Assembly: GCA_004172935.1 (NCBI GenBank)
Contig: SDZD01000032.1
Coordinates: forward strand, 1-64,000
Source: a bacterium
Lineage (GTDB): Bacteria; Armatimonadota; Abditibacteriia; Abditibacteriales; Abditibacteriaceae
Direction: 5' to 3'
DNA: 64,000 bases
Part shown: in pieces, positions 10,180 to 19,507 of the stretch
How positions within the stretch are numbered: the stretch's first letter is position 1
Layout: each line of letters opens with the position of its first letter
The notes under the pieces: model-generated
What the model saw: only the letters and a program-made list of their open reading frames with translations
What the model was told of the DNA's origin: nothing
The model's database searches: none
Program-made: the position numbers and the translations under genes

Positions 10180-12207
10180 TTATGCTTCCGCCACATTCCA
10201 GCACAGACAGCAGCCGGCCTTGCGGTCGGGCCGGGGGCCGGGATGGTCGGCGACGCTGGTTGCGCTTTCGGCATCGACGCGCAGGTGCCGGTGACTAACC
10301 AAAGAAAGCAGAATCAAGTCGCCATACAGGTTTTCCGTCCATTGGAATGTTTCGGCTTCTGTGGGTTCAGCAGAACTCGGCAAGAGTCGTGTCCCAGCAC
10401 CCGAATCGGAAACGGAGATATAGCCCTCGGCAGATTGCAATGCGACGCGGCCAAGACCACAATCAACGACCGTAAAATGCGCACTCGCGCTTTGGGAGAG
10501 ATCATCTGTGGGCGATAAGGCGCTTAGCACTCCGCCATCTGCAACCAAAGTCAACCCCTCGCCAAAAGTAGAAATTTTGATGATTTGCCCGTAGGGAATC
10601 GGCTGCATCAAGCCATCGGAATGGGGTTCATAAACCTCGAATGCATCAAAATCGGCGTGCCCACCAAGGGCACCGAGGGTGTTGAAGTGGAATAGTGAGT
10701 AGCGAATGCCCTGAAAGGTTTTGGTCTGGAAAATCAGCGTGACAGGTTCGCCCAATGACTCGTATGCCTCGCCGTCGAGGCTGTAGGAAAAATGGGCTTC
10801 TTCGCGCAGGAAATCGCAGTGCGCGCGCAACCAGACACGAGAGCCATTGATAGTTGCACGCGCTGTTTGGGCAGTTCTCTGGTCGAACTGCTCGATGGAC
10901 AATCCCGACTCTTCGCAGCGAACACCAATCCATGCAGACGGCAAATTCAATAGCGCTAAACCAGCCACATCGCCCGTTTTGAGGCCGCTGAAGTCGAGTT
11001 CGACGGTAGGAACGGAAACGGGACCAATGGAGCGCTGCGTGAGCGTATTACGTGCCCGCCACAAATCGGCTGCTGGCAACGAATGGAGCCGCAAAAAGCC
11101 GGGACGCTCGGACAGCGACCACTTCGAGTCGTCAGGAACATGGTTCCACTGCCATATGGGCTTCAGCGTGGGCGTTGAAAAGTCGTCGTTGCGCTCATAA
11201 GGGGCTTGAGGCAATGAGACATGACCAGTGTTGGGTTTGGTCCAGGTACGTGGGGTACGCTTCAGGTTGCCGGAAATGCCAAAGTAAGGCCAACCATCCT
11301 GCCATGTGATGGGCGAAAGGCCAGTGAGGCGCCCAACAGAGTTGGCATCCATCATCGAGAAGCCCCACCACTCGCCTGTTGGGGTATCGACTATGCCGCC
11401 TTGATGAAGCGAGTTTCTGCCTCCATCAATTGTGTTCGGAGGCGTGACTTCGAAGGGGCGAACTTTGTTATCCGCCATGCGGTAGCCTTCGGCGAGTCCG
11501 AAATCTTCATCCATGCTGATGGCCTGATTGACTTCGTATGGGCCATCGGGGCGCGCCGAACGCGCGCAGGGCATCCGCATCCGCCCTAAAAACCAGGCGC
11601 TGGTAAGGAAGTATTGGCCATTGATTTTGTAGAAATGCGCACCTTCGCCCATACCCTTTTCATCGAAGAGAACGGAGCGCTGAGTACCGGGCACGAGGTC
11701 GGTCAACTCTTGGTTCAACTCAGCGAATTGGAGTTCGCCGTAACCCCACACCACGTAGATTTTGCCGTCGTCATCAAACAGAACAGCAAGGTCATGCAAA
11801 AGGCACTTCATTGAGGTGCGCGTCCACGGCCCAGCGGGATTGGTCGCACGAAACAGCTGCGTGGTTTGGCCGTTGACATTGCTGAAAATGTGGAAAGTAC
11901 CGTTGTAATAGCGAAAGCACGGCGCCCAAATACCTTGTCCATAAATCTCTTTACCGTCTTCGAGTCGAAATTCGGGGCCAAGGTCGAGACGGTCAAAGGC
12001 ATAGGACAAAAACGTCCAGTTGATGAGGTCTTTCGAGTGCAAAACCGGGAGTCCCGGCATGGCGTGGTTGGTGGTCCCCGTCAGGTAATAATCGTCACCC
12101 ACGCGAATGAGATCAGGATCGGAAAATTCGTCGTAGAAGAGGGGATTGGTGAACGTGCCGTTGCCGTTATCAGCCGTCCAAGTGCGATTGGAATGGTTTT
12201 CGTTCAT
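10180..12207 (-). CDS. GH43 beta-xylosidase/alpha-L-arabinofuranosidase-type enzyme
   Basis: This is a 675-residue five-bladed propeller hydrolase. The three catalytic acids are visible: Asp30 in FSDPDLIRVGDDYYL (base), Asp139 in LHDLAVLFDDDGK (pKa modulator) and Glu188 in GMGEGAHFYKINGQYFLT (acid). Residues of about 330-530 form the concanavalin-like domain common in GH43 beta-xylosidases. The last 120 residues (ALQSAEGYISVSDSGAGTRL.. and SHRHLRVDAE) look like a beta-trefoil, perhaps sugar-binding. No signal peptide is present, so it is cytosolic. It is followed in the same direction by the GH51 gene. Xylosidase and arabinofuranosidase activities cannot be told apart by eye. Confidence 0.9.
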   Translation of the reverse strand: MNENHSNRTWTADNGNGTFTNPLFYDEFSDPDLIRVGDDYYLTGTTNHAMPGLPVLHSKDLINWTFLSYAFDRLDLGPEFRLEDGKEIYGQGIWAPCFRYYNGTFHIFSNVNGQTTQLFRATNPAGPWTRTSMKCLLHDLAVLFDDDGKIYVVWGYGELQFAELNQELTDLVPGTQRSVLFDEKGMGEGAHFYKINGQYFLTSAWFLGRMRMPCARSARPDGPYEVNQAISMDEDFGLAEGYRMADNKVRPFEVTPPNTIDGGRNSLHQGGIVDTPTGEWWGFSMMDANSVGRLTGLSPITWQDGWPYFGISGNLKRTPRTWTKPNTGHVSLPQAPYERNDDFSTPTLKPIWQWNHVPDDSKWSLSERPGFLRLHSLPAADLWRARNTLTQRSIGPVSVPTVELDFSGLKTGDVAGLALLNLPSAWIGVRCEESGLSIEQFDQRTAQTARATINGSRVWLRAHCDFLREEAHFSYSLDGEAYESLGEPVTLIFQTKTFQGIRYSLFHFNTLGALGGHADFDAFEVYEPHSDGLMQPIPYGQIIKISTFGEGLTLVADGGVLSALSPTDDLSQSASAHFTVVDCGLGRVALQSAEGYISVSDSGAGTRLLPSSAEPTEAETFQWTENLYGDLILLSLVSHRHLRVDAESATSVADHPGPRPDRKAGCCLCWNVAEA

Positions 12208-12396
12208 GATGAATATCGCCGGGTGTCGTGAGGTGACATTTTAACGGCTCCCTCGAATCCAAGGCCTCCGCCATTGGAGGGCGAAAAAGAAAGCCGGGGC
12301 GCTAGGGATTGGACCATGACGAGGGAGAAGAGCAGCTGTGAGAAGGTTCCTCTAGTCGCGTATCTCCTCTCGGAATAACGATGAAATTCACGAAAA

Positions 12397-12426
12397 ATGC
12401 CTCCTGTTCACATAAACAGGAGGCAT
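12397..12426 (-). terminator. Rho-independent terminator after the DUF5695-like gene
   Basis: Perfect 12-bp arms ATGCCTCCTGTT/AACAGGAGGCAT surround a 6-base loop and are followed on the minus strand by TTTTTCG. It ends the minus-strand unit of metallopeptidase and DUF5695-like protein, 24 bp after the stop at 12450. Confidence 0.85.
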
Positions 12427-12449
12427 GTCTTTGGTGCGTCGGAGGAAAT

Positions 12450-15236
12450 CTAGGTAGCTTCTATCAGATCGATTTGAGTCGGGCGGGAGGTAAGTGGGAC
12501 GCTGTAGCCCAGGCGGTCGCGCTTGAGGTTTTGGCGTGGGGTGTAAGTTTTCACTCCGGCCACTTTCGCGGGCTGTTCGACACGAAGAACGGTCGATTTG
12601 GAGACAGAAGTCGCCGACAGCACGACTCGCACAGCATGGGTGCGGGTATTGTATTGCAACGAATCGAAGGTGCCTCCATCGAGGGTAACCAACAGGCCAC
12701 GTGGGGCCAGGTAGATGCGCTGGCGGATGGCATCGCGGGGCTGCACCGTAACCCAATCGCCGTTTTTAGCGACGTTGCCACCGAAGGATTGCCAGCCGAA
12801 TTGAGGGTGGTCGATAAGGTAGGTGGCAGCGTTGATGGCGTAGCCGAAGAAGTTGGGGCCGTAGTCGCCGGTATAGGCATCCCATTTCATCGTCGTGGGA
12901 AACGAGTGGAAGGCAACGGAGGCGAACCCTTCTTGGTCGATGTTGGAAAGTGGCGCCATGGCACCAGCATAACCAACGCGAAGCAGATACAAATCTTCGG
13001 GGTGTTCGCGGTACTCGGAGAGAACGGGAATGGCGTTGAGGCCCGAACCATAGTGGTGCAACTGGCGCTCGATACGACTGAGTTTGCCGCCATACAGGAA
13101 GTCCCAATAACGGCGGGCGTTGCCGTTATAGCCCCAGTGCGGCACTGTCGGCATATAGCCCAAAATGGCGTCGATGGTAACTTTCGCTTTGTCGTGGTAG
13201 CCGAAGTAATCGCACCATGCATACACCTCTTCCTGCCCAGTCGAATCCCACGGCATCTCGCTGCCGAATGGATAGGCTTCGCCCTTCCAACGCTCGGCGC
13301 GCTCTTTCATAAGGGCTTCGACATCGGTGGCTTGAGCCGTCCACGATTCGTGTTTGAGGTCTTGCAACAACTCAAGGAACACGGTGCCATCCATCAGGCC
13401 CAGTTCGACGTAGCCGACACGGCGGTTGCCGTTGCCATCGCGGCTGAACATGAATTTGGTGGTCTGGTAGGCTTGGTCGAGATACCACTTCCAATCGTGC
13501 GTTTTGACCAGTTCGGGGTGGTTGCGGGCTACGCGATACATCGCCCAGTAAGCGGCGACGACGTGGGGATAGTTGTAGCCTCGGCCAATGTCGTTAGAGA
13601 CCTGTTTGTTCCAACTCGTCCACGAGCGCCAATCGAGGTTGGTATCGTACTGGAAACCGGGCACCTGAGCGGGTTCGTAGAAGAAGGTTGTTTTGCGAAC
13701 ACCGTATTTATTGGGGCCATCTTTGAATTGGAGGTTGCCCCACAGCACCTTGTCCACGAACTGCTCGTATTTGGCGACTTCGTCGGCTTTGGGCTGGCCC
13801 TGTATTTTCATGGCGGCGGCAAGCCACGAGCCGGAACCGCCCTCATCCCCTAAACCAGCAATCCAGGCGCGGCTATCTTGCGCGACGATTTTATTGTCTT
13901 CGCGGTCGTAACTCATTACCGAAGGGCTGCGACCAAAAGGATCGTTCGGATCGACAAACCACTGTTTGGTCATCGAGAAGTTGCCCAGATCGGCAACCGC
14001 TTGCACGGCGGGCTTGGTCACATAGTAACTGACCGATTGGCGCGTACCATCTTCATAGGTAACGGTAAGGCGTGCGCGTCCCCATGTGTGGCTTTGGACT
14101 GTATATGCCTGAATGCCGGGTTTGGGCGCAGTCTCGGTGCGCAGCGTTAAAGCACCCGCTGGCTCAACCTGCATTGATTTGACTTTGCTGGCGTACTGCA
14201 AAAAGAGGCGGCCATTAATATCCATCGGCAGGATGTAACCGGGAATACCAACAGCGACGGGACGCTTATTCGCGACCAGCGTTTTTTCGATGTCGCGGAT
14301 TTCGTCAGACACCAAAAATTTGACGCCGTAAGTGCGAGTTGCACCGGTGGCAATGGTGGCGAAAGTCGGCGGGTTCCAGGGGGTCGCGGCACGCCACTCG
14401 TTTTCGGCATAGGCCTGTGTGTGGACCATCCACGCCATCGTGCCCTCATAGGTTTGGTTAGGACGAATGGGTTCGTCTAGTAAGCGATAACCCTCGAAGG
14501 GGGTTTTGCCATCGGGCACGACGACCAAAGTGGGGCCGTGTCCGCTGAGACGAGTGACCTGCAAATAGCCGGCATCCTGACCAATGTAAGGGTCGGCAAA
14601 GGAGCAGATGGCGTGCGCCTGTTCGAGCGAACGCTCCATGATGATGTTGTTGAACACCATCGGAATACCCAGAGCGCCAATATCCACGGGTTGGGTAGCG
14701 ATATTCTTGATGGCGAAGCGCAACACCAAATGGCCGTCTTCCTGCGCCCATGAACGTGTGATTTGGATGGGGCTATCGGAAGGTAGTGTGGGCGATAAAT
14801 CGGCGGCAGCGATGGTCGCAGCCGAGGCGGTAAGAGGGCGCACTGGCTGGCGAGCGGCGGCAGTATCCAAGTTACGCCACGCTTCGGCTTTACCTTTGCG
14901 GACGCGCAAAGTGAGATCGCCAAGGTGATGAAAACCGTTGGCGGCGCGGCGCTCCAACCAGTCGGCGGGAGTGAAGTCGAACGGCTGTCCAGCGACTCGG
15001 CCATTTTTGGGAATGAGAGCAGAAACCGTTTGCGAATCTTTGACCAACTTCAACTCGAAGTCGGGGGTGTTATAGGTATCAACGCCGTGGGACAGGCCAA
15101 GATCGGGAGAAACAGTGGGTGTTGGTTTGGGAGTTTCTTGAGCCTGAGCCATGATAGAAAAGCTGGTGGATAGAGCAAAAATTGCGAATAAAGCACCGCG
15201 ACGAGTGCGCGGCAGAGCGAGAGCCAGTGGGTTCAT
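12450..15236 (-). CDS. Large secreted DUF5695-like protein, probable (alpha/alpha)6-barrel glycan-active enzyme (no. 1)
   Basis: The 928-residue protein has a signal peptide (LFAIFALSTSFSIMAQAQ). The N-terminal 400 residues look like beta-sandwich modules (DFELKLVKDSQTVSALIPK, WAQEDGHLVLRFAIKN). The C-terminal half is helical, with repeated aromatic motifs: GYNYPHVVAAYWAMYRVARNHP, FGSEMPWDSTGQEEVYAWCDY and TYLIDHPQFGWQSFGGN. From memory this matches the domain of unknown function DUF5695. It is clearly a paralog of the gene at 54016-56823. The fold type resembles polysaccharide hydrolases or lyases, but I know no assigned reaction. It lies 44 bp after the metallopeptidase, likely in one operon under the operator at 16145. 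Confidence 0.65.
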   Translation of the reverse strand: MNPLALALPRTRRGALFAIFALSTSFSIMAQAQETPKPTPTVSPDLGLSHGVDTYNTPDFELKLVKDSQTVSALIPKNGRVAGQPFDFTPADWLERRAANGFHHLGDLTLRVRKGKAEAWRNLDTAAARQPVRPLTASAATIAAADLSPTLPSDSPIQITRSWAQEDGHLVLRFAIKNIATQPVDIGALGIPMVFNNIIMERSLEQAHAICSFADPYIGQDAGYLQVTRLSGHGPTLVVVPDGKTPFEGYRLLDEPIRPNQTYEGTMAWMVHTQAYAENEWRAATPWNPPTFATIATGATRTYGVKFLVSDEIRDIEKTLVANKRPVAVGIPGYILPMDINGRLFLQYASKVKSMQVEPAGALTLRTETAPKPGIQAYTVQSHTWGRARLTVTYEDGTRQSVSYYVTKPAVQAVADLGNFSMTKQWFVDPNDPFGRSPSVMSYDREDNKIVAQDSRAWIAGLGDEGGSGSWLAAAMKIQGQPKADEVAKYEQFVDKVLWGNLQFKDGPNKYGVRKTTFFYEPAQVPGFQYDTNLDWRSWTSWNKQVSNDIGRGYNYPHVVAAYWAMYRVARNHPELVKTHDWKWYLDQAYQTTKFMFSRDGNGNRRVGYVELGLMDGTVFLELLQDLKHESWTAQATDVEALMKERAERWKGEAYPFGSEMPWDSTGQEEVYAWCDYFGYHDKAKVTIDAILGYMPTVPHWGYNGNARRYWDFLYGGKLSRIERQLHHYGSGLNAIPVLSEYREHPEDLYLLRVGYAGAMAPLSNIDQEGFASVAFHSFPTTMKWDAYTGDYGPNFFGYAINAATYLIDHPQFGWQSFGGNVAKNGDWVTVQPRDAIRQRIYLAPRGLLVTLDGGTFDSLQYNTRTHAVRVVLSATSVSKSTVLRVEQPAKVAGVKTYTPRQNLKRDRLGYSVPLTSRPTQIDLIEAT

Positions 15237-15280
15237 GAAGATACGAAAACAGCAGTCAAGTAAGTGGGAAAAATTGGGAG

Positions 15281-16000
15281 TTAAGGTGTAGGATTGATAC
15301 AGTCGATGGGAATGCGACCTGAATAGAAATCGTCCAATAAGTGGTAGGCTTCGGGGTCATAGGCTTTCAAACCTTCAGGACCATCGGCGGGTTTGGGGCC
15401 ATTCATATTCATGTCGCCATGCAAGCCAAAGTACCACATCGTCAATTCGGCGAAAAATTCGCTTTCGTTGGAAGCAGAATAAGCGCCCACCCATAAACCA
15501 TTGGCTATCGAGGTGTGGTAACGCATTCGGATGAGGCTACGCACATATTCGGAGACACCATGATCTTGGATGTTGTGGGCGAACTCGTGGACGCAAATGT
15601 CACGGCCTTTATAACGGTCTTGCGGCAATTTCAGCAGATTCTCTTCGCCGCAGGAAGTGAGCAATCCACCCAGACCGCGCGTACGTTCATCCACAGTGAG
15701 GCCACCGTATTCGGGGATTTTATGGCCCTTCATATCGCGGTGTTCGGGCAAGTCCGAGGTTACCTGGTCTTTCCCGATGATGTGCAGTTCGGCCCCGGCC
15801 ATTGCCAAATTGCGGCGCACGTTCGGGAGGTGGCACAACATCATCTCCAAACGCTGACGCGCTTCGATTAGAGCCAAATCATCGACGACAGAGTGGGCTT
15901 TGATATGGATGCCCTCGTAGTCCAACTGCTTGCCAAAAAAATCTTGCTCAGGCGGCTCGATGCGCTGAATGGTGACGGGTGTGACGGTGGTCTGGATCAT
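15281..16000 (-). CDS. Zinc metallopeptidase of the gluzincin type, lethal-factor-like
   Basis: The 239-residue protein carries ICVHEFAHNIQDHG, an HEXXH zinc motif, and a later ASNESEFFAELTMWYFG that can supply the third zinc ligand (Glu). The pattern and size recall the anthrax-lethal-factor/Pro-Pro-endopeptidase-like group (MEROPS M34-related), some members of which cut around prolines. That relation is from memory and not certain. No signal peptide is seen, although the frame starts at a clear ATG (15998-16000). It is the first gene of a two-gene unit with the DUF5695-like protein and diverges from a GH127 gene, with a GntR-type operator between. A proline-directed peptidase would suit a hydroxyproline-rich glycoprotein locus. 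Confidence 0.65.
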   Translation of the reverse strand: MIQTTVTPVTIQRIEPPEQDFFGKQLDYEGIHIKAHSVVDDLALIEARQRLEMMLCHLPNVRRNLAMAGAELHIIGKDQVTSDLPEHRDMKGHKIPEYGGLTVDERTRGLGGLLTSCGEENLLKLPQDRYKGRDICVHEFAHNIQDHGVSEYVRSLIRMRYHTSIANGLWVGAYSASNESEFFAELTMWYFGLHGDMNMNGPKPADGPEGLKAYDPEAYHLLDDFYSGRIPIDCINPTP

Positions 16001-16144
16001 CGGACGGGAACAAATAAAAAAGTCTGATGGAGCGGTTTGGGCGACACGGATATGCTGGGAGCAAAGCGCTGAATTTGCATCACAGATTCGCTTGAAGTTG
16101 CAGCAACTTGGTTCGTTGCAATCTGTCTATACCCCCAACACTTC

Positions 16145-16154
16145 TGGTATACCA
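16145..16154. promoter_or_regulatory. GntR-type operator TGGTATACCA (site A)
   Basis: Perfect 10-bp palindrome 45 bp upstream of the GH127 ATG at 16199 and 145 bp upstream of the divergent metallopeptidase start. The same sequence recurs before other genes of the window. Confidence 0.7.
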
Positions 16155-16198
16155 CATAAATGGTTGATTCGTCACACCAGTCAAGTCCCGGTGCTTTC

Positions 16199-18568
16199 AT
16201 GATTAAACGATTTTGTTCGGCTTCTACCGCTGCGACATTTATTGCTACTTCGCTAGTTGTGTCTTCGCCAGCGATGGCTGCTCCTATTACTCCCGCAGTC
16301 CCTTTCGTGGCTCGTCCGCTACCACTTTCTGCAGTGCGCCTTACTGGTGGGCCATTGAAGCAGGCGCAAGAATTGGACGCGCATTATTTGCTTGAATTGG
16401 AGCCAGACCGCATGATGGCTTACTATCGCCAGCGGGCCGGATTGGAGCCGAAAGCCAAGGGTTATGATGGCTGGGATGGCGATGGGAAAAACCTGACAGG
16501 ACACATTGCCGGCCACTACCTGTCGGCAGTAAGCCTGATGTACGCGGCCACAGGCGATGTCCGTTTCAAAGAACGCGCCGATTATCTGGTTCGCGAACTG
16601 AAAGAAGTACAGAACAAAAACGGTAATGGCTATCTGGGCGCCCTTGAAAACGGCCAGGAAAAGTTCGCCGAGGTAGCACGCGGCGATATTCGGTCGGGCG
16701 GCTTTGACTTGAATGGGCTGTGGTCGCCGTGGTACACGCTGCACAAAACCTACGCCGGACTACGCGACGCTTACCGCTTCACCGGAAATAAGGACGCACT
16801 GGCAGTGGAGGAGAAGTTCTCTGAGTGGGCCGAGGGTATTCTGGCACCGATGAGCGAGGCACAGGTACAAAAAATGTTGAACACCGAGTTCGGCGGTATG
16901 AACGAGGTCTTCGCCGATTTATATGCCGACACAGGCAATGAGCGTTGGCTCAAGTTGTCTCACCGCTTCGACCATCACGTCGTTCTCGACCCGCTCGAAC
17001 GTAAAGAGGACAAACTCGGTGGGCTTCACGCTAACACGCAAGTCCCGAAGTTGATGGGTTCGTTGGCGCAGTACATCTACACAGGCGATAAAGAAGCCGG
17101 AACAGCGGCGAATTTCTTCTGGGACACCGTGGTAAAAAACCACACTTATGCAACGGGTGGACACGGCAAAGACGAATATTTCGGTCCTGCAGGAGAACTA
17201 AGCGCGCGTATTGATGGACGTACCAACGAAAGCTGCAACGTCTACAACATGCTGAAAATGACGCGGCAATTGTTCGCGTTGCAACCGGATATTCGATATG
17301 CCGAGTTCGAGGAGCGCGCGCTGTTCAACCATGTTCTAGCCTCGATTGACCCCAAAAACGGGCAGACATGCTACATGGTACCGATTGGGCGTAGTGTCAA
17401 CCACGAGTATCAGGACATGTTCCATTCGTTCACCTGTTGCGTGGGCAGCGGTATGGAAAGTCATGCCTTGCACAGCGACGGCATTTATTACGAGGCCAAA
17501 GATCGGCTGTGGGTAAATTTTTACGCTCCCTCGACGGCAGACTGGAAAACCGAAGGCGTGCAACTGGCTATGGACACCACTTTTCCCGAAGGGGAAACGG
17601 CCACGCTGAAAGTGACAGTCGATAAGGCGAAAGCGTTCACCCTATCGTTGCGCCGCCCGTCATGGGCGGGACAGGGCTTTTCGGTTGCCATCAATGGCAA
17701 AGCCGTCAAGGACTTGCCCGTTCCCGGTTCGTATGTCGAGCTGAAACGGACGTGGAAAAAGGGCGATACCGTCGCGCTGAAATTGCCCAAACAATTGCAC
17801 GAAGAAGGACTGCCAGATAATGCGAAGCGCGTTGCGCTCATGTGGGGGCCACTAGTGTTGGCGGGCGATATGGGAACGGAACGCCGCTCCGCTGTTAACC
17901 CGGTATTCGTAGCAGAAAAGAAACCTGTCGCCCAATGGCTCAAGGCTGATGCGACTAAACCGGGGGCATTCCGTAGCGTGGGAGTGGGACGCGACACGGT
18001 GGATTTAGGCAAAGAGAAAGAAGTCGATTTTGTGCCATTTTACCGTCTACACGAGCGCACCTACAGCGTTTACTGGGATTTGTACTCGCCACAGGAATGG
18101 CAACAGAAGTCGAGTGAAATTGCAGCTACCCAGGAGAAACAACGCAAATTGGTGGCAGCAACGGTGGCTTTCGTCCAACCAGGCGAGATGCAACCAGAGC
18201 GTGATTACAACCAGCAAGGCGAAGATACCGAACCTGCGCGCGTTCAGGGTCGGGCCGGACGGCGCGGCAAAAATTGGTTCTCGTTCGATATGCCAATCGA
18301 CTCCGCGCATCCGGTAACGCTGGTTGCGACTTACAACAGCGACGAATGGCGCCCGCGCACCTTCGATATTTTAGTGGACGGCCAGAAGATCGCCGACCAG
18401 AAGGTCGAGAGGAAATTGCCCGGCCAATTCTTCGACGCGGAATATATTGTTCCCGCTGAATTGACAAAAGGAAAAACCAAAGTAACAGTGCGCTTTCAAG
18501 CCACTGGCGGCAGCGAGATAGCTGCTCTGTTTGGCTTGCGAGTTATTCGCGGCGATGCGGCTCGTTAG
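16199..18568 (+). CDS. Secreted GH127 beta-L-arabinofuranosidase (no. 1)
   Basis: This 789-residue protein belongs to GH127 (formerly DUF1680), (alpha/alpha)6-barrel enzymes that release beta-L-arabinofuranose, for example from hydroxyproline-linked arabino-oligosaccharides. The Glu-x-Cys pair (Glu344, Cys346 in TNESCNVYNMLKM) and the Cys-Cys pair (Cys413, Cys414 in FTCCVGSGMESHAL) match the zinc-bound catalytic site known from HypBA1. The start at 16199 gives a normal signal peptide (MIKRFCSAS...SSPAMA|AP); a longer frame from 16160 reaches close to the operator and is less likely. The C-terminus has a small beta-sandwich domain. It is very similar to the protein at 42486-44807, which lacks a signal peptide. 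Confidence 0.93.
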   Translation: MIKRFCSASTAATFIATSLVVSSPAMAAPITPAVPFVARPLPLSAVRLTGGPLKQAQELDAHYLLELEPDRMMAYYRQRAGLEPKAKGYDGWDGDGKNLTGHIAGHYLSAVSLMYAATGDVRFKERADYLVRELKEVQNKNGNGYLGALENGQEKFAEVARGDIRSGGFDLNGLWSPWYTLHKTYAGLRDAYRFTGNKDALAVEEKFSEWAEGILAPMSEAQVQKMLNTEFGGMNEVFADLYADTGNERWLKLSHRFDHHVVLDPLERKEDKLGGLHANTQVPKLMGSLAQYIYTGDKEAGTAANFFWDTVVKNHTYATGGHGKDEYFGPAGELSARIDGRTNESCNVYNMLKMTRQLFALQPDIRYAEFEERALFNHVLASIDPKNGQTCYMVPIGRSVNHEYQDMFHSFTCCVGSGMESHALHSDGIYYEAKDRLWVNFYAPSTADWKTEGVQLAMDTTFPEGETATLKVTVDKAKAFTLSLRRPSWAGQGFSVAINGKAVKDLPVPGSYVELKRTWKKGDTVALKLPKQLHEEGLPDNAKRVALMWGPLVLAGDMGTERRSAVNPVFVAEKKPVAQWLKADATKPGAFRSVGVGRDTVDLGKEKEVDFVPFYRLHERTYSVYWDLYSPQEWQQKSSEIAATQEKQRKLVAATVAFVQPGEMQPERDYNQQGEDTEPARVQGRAGRRGKNWFSFDMPIDSAHPVTLVATYNSDEWRPRTFDILVDGQKIADQKVERKLPGQFFDAEYIVPAELTKGKTKVTVRFQATGGSEIAALFGLRVIRGDAAR

Positions 18569-18648
18569 GCTGTCATATAACAGCAGAACCATTCCATGCT
18601 AAGAAATCTCTTTGTCCTCATTTATACTGCGGACACAGAGATTTCCCT

Positions 18649-19437
18649 ATGAGTTCTAATCCCAACGAGACTTCCAGACAAAAAGCTTACACCTTCATTC
18701 AAAAAAAACTTCTCGAAGGCGAAATCCGCGCGGGCGATTTGGTTTCCGAATTGGCCCTGGCGGCAGAAATTGGTATGAGCCGCACGCCAGTTCGCGAAGC
18801 GATTGGGCAATTGGAAATCGAAGGTCTTTTCGATAAAGTGCCGCGCGTGGGAACCATCGTTCGCCTTCCCGACCAACGCGAACTGCGTGAGTTGTACGAG
18901 GTGCGCGAAGCACTGGAAAGTCACGCAGCGACCATCGCCACCACCGTACTGGATGACGAGGGAATGGCAGAGATGGAGCGGTTACATAAGGAAGTTCAGG
19001 CAATTAGCAACGAAACGCAGGCACGCGGGCTGGAATTTCTGGATGAGCCGTTGCTACACCGCTTCTTTGAAGCCGACATCGGCTTTCACTCCATGATTAT
19101 TGGGGCGACTGATAACCGACGAACACTAAAGATCATCAACGAATTTCGCGTCGTGCAGCGCGTGTACGAATATGGCCGCATGACCTACACCCTCGATGTC
19201 ATCGACTCGGCGGCGCGCGAACACGGCAAAGTGTTCGATGCTTTGCGTCGTGGTGCTAAAGATGAGGCGCGCGAGGCAATGGCGGAACATATCCGCTCCT
19301 CGTTGGACCATGCGCTACGTGGGGCCGACCGACGTAGCGAAGTGGCGATAGCCGAGGCGATGGCACTCACCGATGCCATCGTTTCGGCCTCGAAAAGCAA
19401 GCGCAAATTTCGCCGTCCACTCGCTTCAGCTCAATAA
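18649..19437 (+). CDS. GntR-family regulator with FCD domain (no. 1)
   Basis: This 262-residue protein has an N-terminal winged helix (residues of about 10-75, with ALAAEIGMSRTPVREAIGQL) and a helical FCD ligand domain (YEVREALESHAATIATT onwards, with FEADIGFHSMIIGATDN). FCD-type GntR proteins sense small acids or sugars and usually repress neighbouring catabolic genes. The recognition helix SRTPVREAxGQL is the same as in the two other GntR proteins of the window, so the three may bind overlapping sites. It stands 80 bp after GH127 no. 1 in the same direction. No copy of TGGTATACCA lies directly in front of it. Confidence 0.93.
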   Translation: MSSNPNETSRQKAYTFIQKKLLEGEIRAGDLVSELALAAEIGMSRTPVREAIGQLEIEGLFDKVPRVGTIVRLPDQRELRELYEVREALESHAATIATTVLDDEGMAEMERLHKEVQAISNETQARGLEFLDEPLLHRFFEADIGFHSMIIGATDNRRTLKIINEFRVVQRVYEYGRMTYTLDVIDSAAREHGKVFDALRRGAKDEAREAMAEHIRSSLDHALRGADRRSEVAIAEAMALTDAIVSASKSKRKFRRPLASAQ

Positions 19438-19455
19438 CACCTCCCCAACTTGTTC

Positions 19456-19461
19456 TATAAT
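19456..19461 (+). promoter_or_regulatory. Possible -10 box TATAAT before the XylR-like gene
   Basis: A consensus TATAAT lies 46 bp upstream of the ATG at 19508, in the short gap after GntR no. 1. No convincing -35 box is seen 17 bp further up, so the call is weak. Confidence 0.3.
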
Positions 19462-19507
19462 AGCGCAACTGAATCTGGCCGATGCTGTCCAGAATTCTCT
19501 CCTGTCG

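Noticed and set aside
12381..13853. 490-codon plus-strand open frame
   Set aside because: It lies antisense to the DUF5695-like gene, which has a signal peptide and a paralog; the translation is Val/Gly/Ala-rich without family motifs.
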